The notes beneath the pieces are model-generated. The model saw only the letters and a list, made by a program, of their open reading frames with translations, did not search any database and was not told the DNA's origin. Of a DNA stretch of 5,720 bases, positions 1 through 5,279 are shown piece after piece. The DNA lies in the NCBI GenBank assembly GCA_031289975.1, contig JAITOM010000101.1, forward strand, positions 1 through 5,720, written 5' to 3'. Position 1 is the first letter of the stretch, and every line of letters starts with the position of its first letter. Source of the DNA: Methanobrevibacter sp. GTDB lineage: Archaea; Methanobacteriota; Methanobacteria; Methanobacteriales; Methanobacteriaceae. The position numbers and the translations under genes are program-made.

Positions 1-18
1 TAACATTCATCTTCCTCT
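1..18 (-). other. possible start of a minus-strand gene leaving the left edge
   Basis: On the minus strand AGAGG (14-18) is followed by ATG at 8-10 and again at 4-6. The second ATG has a normal 7-base spacing from GAGG. Further upstream on the same strand, around 78-90, lies a TATA-like CTTTATAAA. Together these could be the promoter and start of a gene continuing beyond position 1. Only two or three codons are visible, so nothing can be said about the product, and in DNA this AT-rich such matches arise by chance. Confidence 0.2.
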
Positions 19-137
19 AAATTTGATTAATAAACATGAGATTAGGGTAATAATCGGCTTATATTTCTCTAAATCTTGATTTTATAAAGTATTTAATAAA
101 ATTTATTATTAAGGATTATGTGGAGGATGTCAAAAAG

Positions 138-206
138 TATGGAGGTTTTGCAAATTTCGGATTTTTATATATAAAGAAAACCTTAAATTTTGATAAACCT
201 CCATAA
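138..206. repeat. imperfect palindrome sharing the mobile-element end motif
   Basis: TATGGAGGTTT (138-148) is mirrored by AAACCTCCATA (196-206), and the similarity continues inward: TGCAAATTT on the left against the complement of AAATTTTGAT on the right. The arms are about 23-25 bp with a few mismatches around a loop of about 20 bases. The right arm is also part of the perfect 27-bp inverted repeat at 194-220, so the TATGGAGGTTT motif occurs three times in this region. It may be a degenerate third element end, or an intrinsic part of the element's terminus. Confidence 0.55.
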
Positions 207-494
207 AAGTTTACACCCTCAATCAAAAGAAAAATATAAATATAAAGATGTTTGATAATTCTAAGTATGATAACTAAAGAAAAATCAAACAAAAATAATT
301 TGTTTGAAGAAGTATTTAAGAATTGTGTTAAATTTGGTGAAGATAATAAGATCACTTTAGATGCAAGTGTTCATATATCCATGTCATTAAACTTTTATTA
401 TCTGTTTTCAATTTTTCATTATGAAAATCCATGCTGATTTTACAGTGCCTAAATGTTTGCTAAAAAAGAGGGTGTAAACTTTTATGGAGGTTTA
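194..494. mobile_element. MITE-like element or pair of facing IS ends with perfect 27-bp inverted repeats
   Basis: Positions 194-220 (TAAACCTCCATAAAAG then TTTACACCCTC) are the exact reverse complement of 468-494 (GAGGGTGTAAAC then TTTTATGGAGGTTTA). All 27 positions pair, enclosing 247 bp. This is far beyond chance and is typical of insertion-sequence termini. There are two readings. One is a non-autonomous, internally deleted element of 301 bp with outer ends TAAACC. The other is two insertion sequences in opposite orientation whose outer tips are GGGTGTAAAC, facing each other across 221-467. The second is favoured by a transposase-like fragment ending 4 bp beyond the right repeat. No convincing target duplication was found at either set of edges. 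Confidence 0.6.
252..437 (+). pseudogene. short ORF between the inverted repeats, possible gene remnant
   Basis: An open frame of 61 codons from TTG lies inside the inverted-repeat bracket; its first ATG is at 267-269. From that ATG the product starts MITKEKSNKNNLFEEVFKNC and continues with VKFGEDNKITLDASVHIS. The LFEEVFK...D..I segment vaguely recalls the region ahead of the first catalytic aspartate of some IS5/IS1182-type transposases, but the resemblance is weak and no family can be claimed. There is no Shine-Dalgarno site. The last third (SLNFYYLFSIFHYENPC) looks like non-coding AT-rich translation. It may be a truncated transposase piece or chance. Confidence 0.25.
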
Positions 495-497
495 GAT

Positions 498-683
498 TTA
501 TGGGTTTGTTTCTAACTCTTTTTTAATATACTCTCTTGTTTTCTCCATTTTAGAATTATCCACAGGATTTTTTGTCATATTCAAAGCCAAATATTCTAAC
601 ATTCCATCCACAGTTTTATATTCGTTTGTCTTCCAGCATTTGAATGTTCTTATTTGAGAGTGTAAAGATGTTGGCTCATGATT
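498..683 (-). pseudogene. transposase-like C-terminal fragment without a start
   Basis: The minus strand reads without interruption from AAT at 681-683 to TAA at 498-500, giving 61 residues. The translation starts NHEPTSLHSQIRTFKCWKTN, continues EYKTVDGMLEYLALNMTKNP and ends with a charged tail, VDNSKMEKTREYIKKELETNP with one leading residue shared. The frame stays open to 737, but that extension (hydrophobic, T-rich DNA) does not look coding and has no start codon. The N-H-E-x-x-S-L-x-S-Q-I-R pattern resembles the segment around the last catalytic glutamate of DDE transposases (N-x-x-E-S-x-N-S-x-I-R). The stop lies 4 bp from the 27-bp inverted repeat, as expected for a compact insertion sequence. 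Most likely this is the tail of a dead transposase cut off at its 5' side; the exact IS family was not identified. Confidence 0.5.
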
Positions 684-811
684 AAAAAAGGATAATAATA
701 AACATACAAATTTTGATAATAATTTAATTTTATAAATTTAATTTTATGGGCGTGATTAATGGTTTCAAGGCATATTAATCTTATTTTTTTGACCATACAC
801 AATACAATATT

Positions 812-900
812 AATATTAAATTAATTTTTTAAATAATGATTTTTATTTATTTATTTTTAAAAATAAGAATCATGATCTTTTTAATTAAAAATTTAATATT
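812..900. repeat. large imperfect AT-rich palindrome
   Basis: The left arm (812-848, beginning AATATTAAATTAATTTTTT and ending ATGATTTTTATTT) resembles the reverse complement of the right arm (861-900). The inner 13 bp (836-848 against 861-873) pair with one mismatch around a 12-base loop, and the outer AATATTAAATT is also mirrored. As RNA this could fold into a long hairpin. AT-only sequence makes chance pairing easier. It could be a terminator for something upstream, or another mobile-element remnant. Confidence 0.4.
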
Positions 901-950
901 TATGATGTATTTTTAAAAATTTCATTATTAAACTTGTTCAATTAGAAAAT

Positions 951-1136
951 CCGAGGCTGCGAAAAATTCAACTGATGAAGATATAATACTTTATTCACTA
1001 TTTACTACTTCATTTTTGAAAGCAGTTTAAGAACTTTATAAGATCAATACAGTAATAAAAAAAGACTTTTATTTACACAGTACAGTTGAGTAGAAAGTCA
1101 AAAATAAATTTATCAGCTGGATTTTTCACAGCCCCC
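951..1136. mobile_element. small inverted-repeat element (MITE-like) with IS-type ends
   Basis: The left end, GAGGCTGCGAAAAATTCAAC then TGATGA (953-978), is the near-perfect inverse of TTATCAGCTGGATTTTTCAC then AGC (1110-1132), which continues into CCCC. Ends of the form GAGGCTGTGAAAAATTC are a familiar insertion-sequence terminus type. The hexamer GAAAAT sits immediately outside both ends (945-950 and 1137-1142) and may be a target duplication. The interior of about 130 bp contains no open frame that looks coding. This fits a non-autonomous element mobilised by a related insertion sequence elsewhere in the genome. The family assignment is inferred from the ends only. Confidence 0.5.
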
Positions 1137-1162
1137 GAAAATAGGTGTTGCACTATAATAAC

Positions 1163-1185
1163 TTATCAGTTGAATTTTTCACAGC
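1163..1185. repeat. third copy of the element end
   Basis: TTATCAGTTGAATTTTTCAC then AGC repeats 1110-1132 in direct orientation, 53 bp away, with 2 differences in 23. It is an inverted match to 956-978 with 2 differences. Unlike the copy at 1110-1132 it does not continue into CCCC. It may be a solo end left by a second insertion or an imperfect excision, or an alternative right end for a slightly longer element starting at about 953. Confidence 0.55.
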
Positions 1186-1304
1186 ATCACATATTTTCAA
1201 TCTTATGATAATAAAAACTTCATAAAAAATAATTTATTTGAAAATTTAAATAAAACACTTAAAATCTATGTTAACTTAAAAAAAATTGAAAAAAATTAAT
1301 AAAA

Positions 1305-1314
1305 CTATATATTA
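1305..1314 (+). promoter_or_regulatory. candidate TATA box for the beta-helix gene
   Basis: CTATATATTA, preceded by an A-rich BRE-like stretch, is the best archaeal TATA match upstream of the gene at 1513. Transcription would begin about 25 bp downstream, near 1335-1340, giving a leader of roughly 175 nt that contains all the direct repeats and the Shine-Dalgarno hairpin described here. A closer alternative is CATATTTAA at 1459-1467, which would leave a leader of about 25-30 nt. Confidence 0.35.
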
Positions 1315-1340
1315 GGACTAAATTAATAAGAAATGTGAGG

Positions 1341-1376
1341 TGAAAACTAAGATATTGATTGACATGAAAACTAAGA
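1341..1376 (+). repeat. 12-bp direct repeat pair in the leader
   Basis: TGAAAACTAAGA occurs at 1341-1352 and again at 1365-1376, with starts 24 bp apart. The first copy is preceded by GTGAGG, giving a Shine-Dalgarno-like GAGGTGA at 1337-1343 with no gene attached. The pair could be a binding site for a dimeric regulator or a duplication scar. Confidence 0.5.
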
Positions 1377-1393
1377 CTATTAATTTGCAATTA

Positions 1394-1437
1394 AATGATA
1401 ATTTAATGAAGTATTAACAGTTAATGATAATTTAATG
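1394..1437 (+). repeat. 15-bp direct repeat pair in the leader
   Basis: AATGATAATTTAATG occurs exactly at 1394-1408 and 1423-1437, with starts 29 bp apart. It follows directly on the 12-bp repeat pair, so the 100 bp from 1341 to 1437 is built from two consecutive duplicated modules. The position between candidate promoter and start codon suggests a regulatory role, which is an inference. Confidence 0.5.
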
Positions 1438-1479
1438 GAATTAATATGAATCTTAGTCATATTTAATCTTATTTTTAAT

Positions 1480-1508
1480 TCACCTCAAAAAAAAACTTAA
1501 AAGGTGAT
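1480..1508 (+). promoter_or_regulatory. Shine-Dalgarno site that can be masked by a hairpin
   Basis: AAGGTGAT (1501-1508) is a strong match to the complement of the archaeal 16S rRNA 3' end and lies 4 bases before the ATG at 1513. This supports that start. TCACCT at 1480-1485 is exactly complementary to AGGTGA at 1502-1507, so the leader can form a 6-bp stem with a 16-base, mostly A loop that hides the ribosome binding site. The stem is short, so a control function is only a suggestion. Confidence 0.5.
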
Positions 1509-1512
1509 ATAA

Positions 1513-2517
1513 ATGAAAAAATTTTTTGCAACAATATTGATCGTTTGTGCAATATCTGTTTTGATATTGAATTTAAATGCTACAACGATTAATATTGATA
1601 AAAATAGTGAAGGCGGATTAGTTTCAGCAATTAATCAAGCTACTGATGGAGATACAATACATATATCTTCTGGAACTTACACTGGTGAAAACTTCACCAA
1701 TTTAGTAATAGATAAAAAAATAGCTATTGAAGGAGATAAGGTTATTCTTGATGGTGAGGGAAAGAATAATATTTTCAAGGTTAAAGAAAACGGAAGTTTA
1801 ACTTTAACTAATATCACAATAGCTAATGCTCATAGTAATTATGGTGCTGGAGTTTATAATGAAGGTTATAATCTTAGTATATTCTCTTGTAAATTTATTA
1901 ATAATAGTGTAGATATTATTGGTGGAGCTATTTATAATACTCAATCAGATAATCTAAAAATTACTGATTCAGAATTTATAAGTAACAAAGCAAATGGTGG
2001 TGGAGCCATATACAATGATGGTCGTGATGTTATAGTAGTAAATTGTAATTTCACTGCTAATCAAGGAAATGGTGCTGGAGCCATATACAACTATTATTCA
2101 AGAAATTGCACCATTTTAAAATCAAATTTTATTAATAATATAGGATTTGGATCTTATTCCTGTGGAGGAGCAATATCTAATGAAGTATCAAGTGATATGC
2201 TAATCAACCAATCCACATTTATTAATAATACTGCAAGTTTTAGTGGTGGAGCTATATATAACTATTATGGTGATAGATTTAAAGTTTTTAACTCAAAATT
2301 TGTAAATAATAGTGCATATGACTCTGGTTCTGCAATCTATTCAGATTTAAGCTATTATGGAGAAATATTTAATAGTATATTTTCAAATAATTCTATTCTT
2401 CCTTTTGATGAAAGAATTGATGATATTGGAGTGATATTTATTCGTGGAAGTGGTCAGATAGGAAATTCAACTATAAAGGATAATAATCCTAATGATATTA
2501 TATACGAGGAACTATAG
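1513..2517 (+). CDS. secreted right-handed beta-helix (adhesin-like) protein
   Basis: This 334-residue protein is predicted to be exported and to lie at the cell surface. Residues 1-23 are a signal peptide: KK, then a hydrophobic run, with likely cleavage after LNA23. Residues 24-105 contain the opening typical of methanogen adhesin-like proteins (ATDGDTIHISSGTYTGENFT, IDKKIAIEG, VILDGEG, LTLTNITI). Residues 111-293 hold seven coils of 25-30 residues, each with GGAIYN or a variant (111, 137, 163, 188, 218, 245, 272) followed by FxNN (128, 155, 180, 206, 236, 263, 290), similar to polymorphic outer-membrane protein repeats. There are many N-x-S/T sequons. No C-terminal membrane helix, sortase-like motif or Ig-like anchor domain is present, so the protein is either released or held non-covalently. 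It is short for this family. The role in adhesion is inferred from the family; no ligand or enzymatic residue can be named. Confidence 0.85.
   Translation: MKKFFATILIVCAISVLILNLNATTINIDKNSEGGLVSAINQATDGDTIHISSGTYTGENFTNLVIDKKIAIEGDKVILDGEGKNNIFKVKENGSLTLTNITIANAHSNYGAGVYNEGYNLSIFSCKFINNSVDIIGGAIYNTQSDNLKITDSEFISNKANGGGAIYNDGRDVIVVNCNFTANQGNGAGAIYNYYSRNCTILKSNFINNIGFGSYSCGGAISNEVSSDMLINQSTFINNTASFSGGAIYNYYGDRFKVFNSKFVNNSAYDSGSAIYSDLSYYGEIFNSIFSNNSILPFDERIDDIGVIFIRGSGQIGNSTIKDNNPNDIIYEEL
1843..2391 (+). repeat. in-frame coil repeats within the beta-helix gene
   Basis: Seven coils encode GGAIYN...FxNN units. Some are identical at DNA level: TGGAGCCATATACAA at 2001-2015 and 2076-2090 (75 bp apart, exactly 25 codons), and TTTATTAATAATA at 1894-1906, 2128-2140 and 2218-2230 (the last two 90 bp apart, 30 codons). 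All spacings are multiples of three, so recombination or slippage between copies would add or remove whole coils without breaking the frame. Confidence 0.7.
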
Positions 2518-2549
2518 TCTAATTAGATATCAGACAATAAACTTTAGAT

Positions 2550-2584
2550 ATCAAAAAAATTGATTTATTTTTTTTTCTTTTTTT
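2550..2584 (+). terminator. hairpin plus T-tract after the beta-helix gene
   Basis: ATCAA (2550-2554) and TTGAT (2560-2564) form a small hairpin with an AAAAA loop. It is followed by about 20 bases that are almost all T (2565-2584), the usual archaeal termination signal, 33 bp past the stop codon at 2517. TTAGATATCA is repeated just before it (2523-2532 and 2544-2553). A weaker minus-strand T-run (complement of 2594-2599) could serve the converging operon. Confidence 0.55.
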
Positions 2585-2643
2585 AATTTTGGAAAGAAAA
2601 ATCATTTGTATTGAAAATAATCATTCTTGAGAACCTATTAAAG

Positions 2644-3618
2644 TTATGTTAATTTTGAGACGGTTTCAATTATATGGTCTAAGTTTTCTTTATTTAAGCA
2701 TTCCATACTTAGGTTTTTAATTTCAATAGCTACTCCTTTTTCTTTAAGACGATTATAATTTGGACAACTTGTTATGAATGAATTTTTATCTATTGTGAAT
2801 TCATTTTTTAAATTAATAGCTATTTTTTTTGGTTTATCTGTTGATATAATAATGTTTATTCCTCTTTTATCCTTGTGAATAACATTTTCTATGTTATTTT
2901 TCAAATAATGACATGCTTTAATAGCTATTTTAAAGAATTTTTCACCGTGATCTACTTCAGTTATTAATCCTTTAGCTATTTGATTATTTAATGATAGTGT
3001 TTTAATTAGTAGATTGGATTTTTCAAATATTTCTTGGTTGTTTGTTGATATGAAACCTCCATATCCAAGATTTATAATTTTTGGTGAGCCTGTTGAAGAA
3101 AGAATAATATCTGAGTATTTACCATTTCCTAATTTTCTTTTATTATCCAATATTCCTCCTGATGCATCTTCAATGAGAATTAAATCGTTTTCAGTTGCGA
3201 ATTTGGATATTTCTTTAATTGGTTGTTCTGCTGTGTAACCTGCAAAACTTGTTAATAATATTGTTCCTTTAGGATAATTATTTCCTTTAAGATTTTTAAT
3301 AGCTTCATTAAGATAATTAATATTGATTAAACCTTTAGTGGTTTTAAATTCTACGGTTTCCTTATTTAAAAATTTGGATATTTGTTTAAATCCATGCCAT
3401 CCTCCTTGATCTGGAATTAGGATAGGCGAATTCATTGAGTTTAAACCAATTAAAATAGCTGAATTTCCACTGTTAACTAATTTAACATGTTTATGATTGG
3501 TTTTAGACTTGATTTTATCCTCTGCTTTTTTATGATAATCCTCGTTTTCATAATCTTTATAAGCATTAGAAATAGCTATTCGTGTTTCTTTTGATGGTTT
3601 CCTAAATTTGAAATTCAT
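2644..3618 (-). CDS. DegT/DnrJ/EryC1/StrS-like PLP-dependent enzyme
   Basis: This 324-residue protein has the landmarks of a fold-type I, pyridoxal-phosphate enzyme of the DegT aminotransferase type. They are a phosphate-contacting NSGNSAI at 49-55, IEDASGG at 149-155 whose Asp151 would hold the PLP ring nitrogen, LGNGKYSDIILSSTGSPK at 163-180 whose Lys180 is in place for the Schiff base, and the following GYGGFIST, which matches the GEGG.. motif of the family. The family commonly transaminates nucleotide-linked keto-sugars, but the substrate here is unknown. It is shorter than usual (about 370-400), and the C-terminal part is divergent. A SelA-like PLP protein is an alternative. It is the last gene of the run, 17 bp after the nucleotidyltransferase stop, which suggests a joint pathway. 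The start is supported by GAGGT at 3627-3631, 8 bases upstream. Confidence 0.7.
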   Translation of the reverse strand: MNFKFRKPSKETRIAISNAYKDYENEDYHKKAEDKIKSKTNHKHVKLVNSGNSAILIGLNSMNSPILIPDQGGWHGFKQISKFLNKETVEFKTTKGLININYLNEAIKNLKGNNYPKGTILLTSFAGYTAEQPIKEISKFATENDLILIEDASGGILDNKRKLGNGKYSDIILSSTGSPKIINLGYGGFISTNNQEIFEKSNLLIKTLSLNNQIAKGLITEVDHGEKFFKIAIKACHYLKNNIENVIHKDKRGINIIISTDKPKKIAINLKNEFTIDKNSFITSCPNYNRLKEKGVAIEIKNLSMECLNKENLDHIIETVSKLT

Positions 3619-3626
3619 AAGTTAAA

Positions 3627-3631
3627 ACCTC
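3627..3631 (-). promoter_or_regulatory. Shine-Dalgarno of the DegT-like gene
   Basis: GAGGT on the minus strand lies 8 bases before the ATG at 3616-3618, within the 17-bp gap after the preceding stop. It is the clearest ribosome binding site inside the minus-strand run. Confidence 0.5.
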
Positions 3632-3635
3632 TAAT

Positions 3636-4307
3636 TTATCTTAGAAAGGTTTTATAATCATTGTATTTATTAATGTTTAATAATTCTAATTTATTTTTTT
3701 CTTTAACTGCAAAGAATTTGAAGCCATCATTAAACATTTCTCTTAAAATAGGATTTAAATTAGTGTTTTTATTCTCCATATATTTTATAAGATAATCTTT
3801 ATTAGTAACAAATGGCATTCCAAGTCCTTCAGCTGAATATAGCTCTCCAATTTCTCTTCTTCTAAGAACGGTTAATATTTTATCTTCATCGTTAACCTTA
3901 TTTAAAAATGTGTTAATAAGATGGGTGTATGTTTTGGTACTGATGTTGGATTGGTCACCAGCAACAGCTAAGATATAATTTGATCGTGCTTTCATTAAAC
4001 CATTGTATAAAGAAATCGATAGCGGTACATCTATGGGGTTATTGTATACAATTTTTATTCTATCATCATTTATTTTCAGTACTTCTTTTATTATTTCATC
4101 TTTAAAGTGACCAAGCACTATAATGCATTCATCAACACCTGCATTTAAAACATTGTTTATGGTTGTTTCAATAATGGTTTTATTATTATCAAATTTAAGA
4201 GTTAATTTATTGGTGACTGGAAGACCCATATATTTCATATCTTCCATCATTCTTGAACTTTTTCCAGCAGCAGTTATAATTCCAGTAAATTTAACCATTA
4301 GAATCAT
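3636..4307 (-). CDS. MobA/MocA-like nucleotidyltransferase
   Basis: This is a 223-residue protein of the NTP-transferase (GT-A-like) fold that would transfer a nucleotidyl group from an NTP to a phosphorylated acceptor in the cytoplasm. The N-terminus carries the nucleotide-binding loop TAAGKSSRM (12-20) with Lys25 nearby. TIIETTINNVLNAGVDECII (44-63) and VLGHFKD (64-70) follow the usual fold order. VYNNPIDVPLSISLYNGL (87-104) and AVAGDQSNIS (114-123, metal-binding Asp118) match the GMSxSL and GDQP elements of molybdenum-cofactor cytidylyltransferase relatives. The acceptor is not evident; no molybdenum gene is nearby, and the DegT-like neighbour may share the pathway. The ATG at 4296-4298 (Met4) is an equally good start, since relatives have short N-termini and neither ATG has a Shine-Dalgarno. 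The gene lies 24 bp after the DUF5654-like gene. Confidence 0.75.
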   Translation of the reverse strand: MILMVKFTGIITAAGKSSRMMEDMKYMGLPVTNKLTLKFDNNKTIIETTINNVLNAGVDECIIVLGHFKDEIIKEVLKINDDRIKIVYNNPIDVPLSISLYNGLMKARSNYILAVAGDQSNISTKTYTHLINTFLNKVNDEDKILTVLRRREIGELYSAEGLGMPFVTNKDYLIKYMENKNTNLNPILREMFNDGFKFFAVKEKNKLELLNINKYNDYKTFLR

Positions 4308-4331
4308 TATTATTTATAATACAAGAAAAAT

Positions 4332-4592
4332 TTAATCATCATCTATTTCTATGCCTAATTTTCCTAATGTTCTTCCTAAAAATACTGTTACTAAAACTGA
4401 TATTACTGTCACAATAATTGCATAAGATACTAATCCTGTTATTGCAGAATCAGAATGGAAAAATTCTTTTATAATTGCTTGAATAGCTGAATTCCATGCT
4501 AAACCTGCAACTAAAGCAAATGCTGTTGTGATTAAAGTTGCTATTGTTTTTAGTATCTGTACTTTTATATCATTATTTTTTTTATTTGTCAT
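4332..4592 (-). CDS. DUF5654-like small membrane protein
   Basis: This 86-residue protein has two predicted membrane helices: about 15-40 (TIATLITTAFALVAGLAWN, then further hydrophobic residues) and about 51-74 (TGLVSYAIIVTVISVLVTVF). A short hydrophilic loop, KEFFHSDS, separates them. The lysine-rich N-terminus and acidic tail (IEIDDD) both lie outside the membrane. The GLAWN motif around residues 30-34 and the overall layout fit the DUF5654 family of methanogens, whose function is unknown. It lies 15 bp after pyrF and was probably transcribed with it. The gap contains no real Shine-Dalgarno. Assignment rests on length, topology and motif from memory. Confidence 0.7.
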   Translation of the reverse strand: MTNKKNNDIKVQILKTIATLITTAFALVAGLAWNSAIQAIIKEFFHSDSAITGLVSYAIIVTVISVLVTVFLGRTLGKLGIEIDDD

Positions 4593-4607
4593 AATTTAGC
4601 CCATTAT

Positions 4608-5273
4608 TTAGATTATTGAGTTAATAATATTTTTAATAGCTGTTTCTGGGTTTGGTGATTCATAAATTGATCTTCCAACAATTAAAGCATTGGCATATTT
4701 CAATGTTTCTTTAGGATCTCCTCCTTGAGTTCCAACACCTGGAGATATAATAAAAGAGTCCTCGCCTACCAATTCTCTAATTTTGGATAATCTATCTATT
4801 TTAGTGGATGGAGCAATATAATTTTTAATTCCTAATTTTAAGCCCATTTTAACTATTTCTTCTGAAACAGATTTTAAAAAGGTGTCTGCACCTGGATGGG
4901 ACATTTCAGATAATAGAAAAATCTCTTTGTTATGTTCTTTTGCAATATCTAAACAAGCTTTTACACTATCTGAGCCTAAAAATCCATGAACAATAATATA
5001 ATCTGCTCCTTTATCATAAGATAATTTAGCTATTTTTTCATTTGTAGCTGGAATATCTGCAAGTTTATAATCACATATAACAGTAAAATCAAAGTTTTCT
5101 TTAAGAATTTCAATTGATTTCAGTCCTTCAGATAATGTTAATGGATAGCCAATTTTTATAGTGTCTATGTAATTGTAAATAGTTTCACATAAATCATAGG
5201 ATTTTAGTATGTCCATTAAATCCAATGCTAAAATTATATTGTTCTTTACTTTTTTCATTTGTTCAACAACCAT
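4608..5273 (-). CDS. pyrF: orotidine-5'-phosphate decarboxylase
   Basis: This enzyme decarboxylates OMP to UMP, the last step of de novo pyrimidine synthesis, as a cytoplasmic dimeric TIM barrel. The 221 residues are full length. Catalytic and binding residues are all present: Asp18 in LALDLMD, Lys40 in DTIKIGYP, the Asp68-Lys70-Asp73 triad in CDYKLADIP, Ser125 in SEMSHPGA, Pro178 and Gln183 in SPGVGTQGGDP, and Arg201 in VGRSIY. Each sits exactly two positions earlier than in the well-studied Methanothermobacter enzyme (20, 42, 70/72/75, 127, 185, 203), and long stretches are near identical. The first ATG (5271-5273) is only 6 bp after the preceding stop, suggesting translational coupling. 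An ATG at 5256-5258 (Met6) is possible. No Shine-Dalgarno is evident at either. Confidence 0.97.
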   Translation of the reverse strand: MVVEQMKKVKNNIILALDLMDILKSYDLCETIYNYIDTIKIGYPLTLSEGLKSIEILKENFDFTVICDYKLADIPATNEKIAKLSYDKGADYIIVHGFLGSDSVKACLDIAKEHNKEIFLLSEMSHPGADTFLKSVSEEIVKMGLKLGIKNYIAPSTKIDRLSKIRELVGEDSFIISPGVGTQGGDPKETLKYANALIVGRSIYESPNPETAIKNIINSII

Positions 5274-5279
5274 TAAATA

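Larger units (their letters stand above)
1..1512. other. gene-poor, AT-rich region with mobile-element debris
   Basis: No intact gene is visible on either strand over about 1.5 kb. What can be recognised is listed separately: a long inverted repeat at 194-494, a transposase-like fragment at 498-683, a palindrome at 812-900, a small inverted-repeat element at 951-1136 with an extra end at 1163-1185, and the leader of the beta-helix gene from about 1305. The stretches 19-137, 684-811 and 1186-1304 show nothing beyond AT-rich sequence. Long gene-free upstream regions are common before surface-protein genes in Methanobacteriaceae (family knowledge); insertion hot-spot behaviour is an inference. 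Confidence 0.6.

Noticed and set aside
116..355. Minus-strand open frame of 79 codons crossing the left inverted repeat
   Set aside because: It reads through the 27-bp repeat and the AT-rich palindrome, gives a low-complexity F/I/L/K-rich product, has no Shine-Dalgarno, and overlaps the plus-strand remnant. It is best seen as a by-product of the repeat sequence.
951..1185. The three similar 23-mers considered as a CRISPR array
   Set aside because: There are only three copies, one inverted, with unequal spacing and IS-type end sequences, and no cas gene is present.
3014..3238. Plus-strand open frame opposite the DegT-like gene
   Set aside because: It lies wholly inside a gene with clear PLP-enzyme motifs on the other strand and has no family resemblance.
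4308..4320. ATTATAAATA on the minus strand just before the nucleotidyltransferase as an internal TATA box
   Set aside because: A start about 25 bp downstream would fall inside the coding region, so it cannot serve the annotated gene; the match is expected in AT-rich gaps.
4123..4335. Plus-strand open frame opposite the nucleotidyltransferase start
   Set aside because: It is antisense to the conserved TAAGKSSRM region; its hydrophobic product is a typical antisense artefact.
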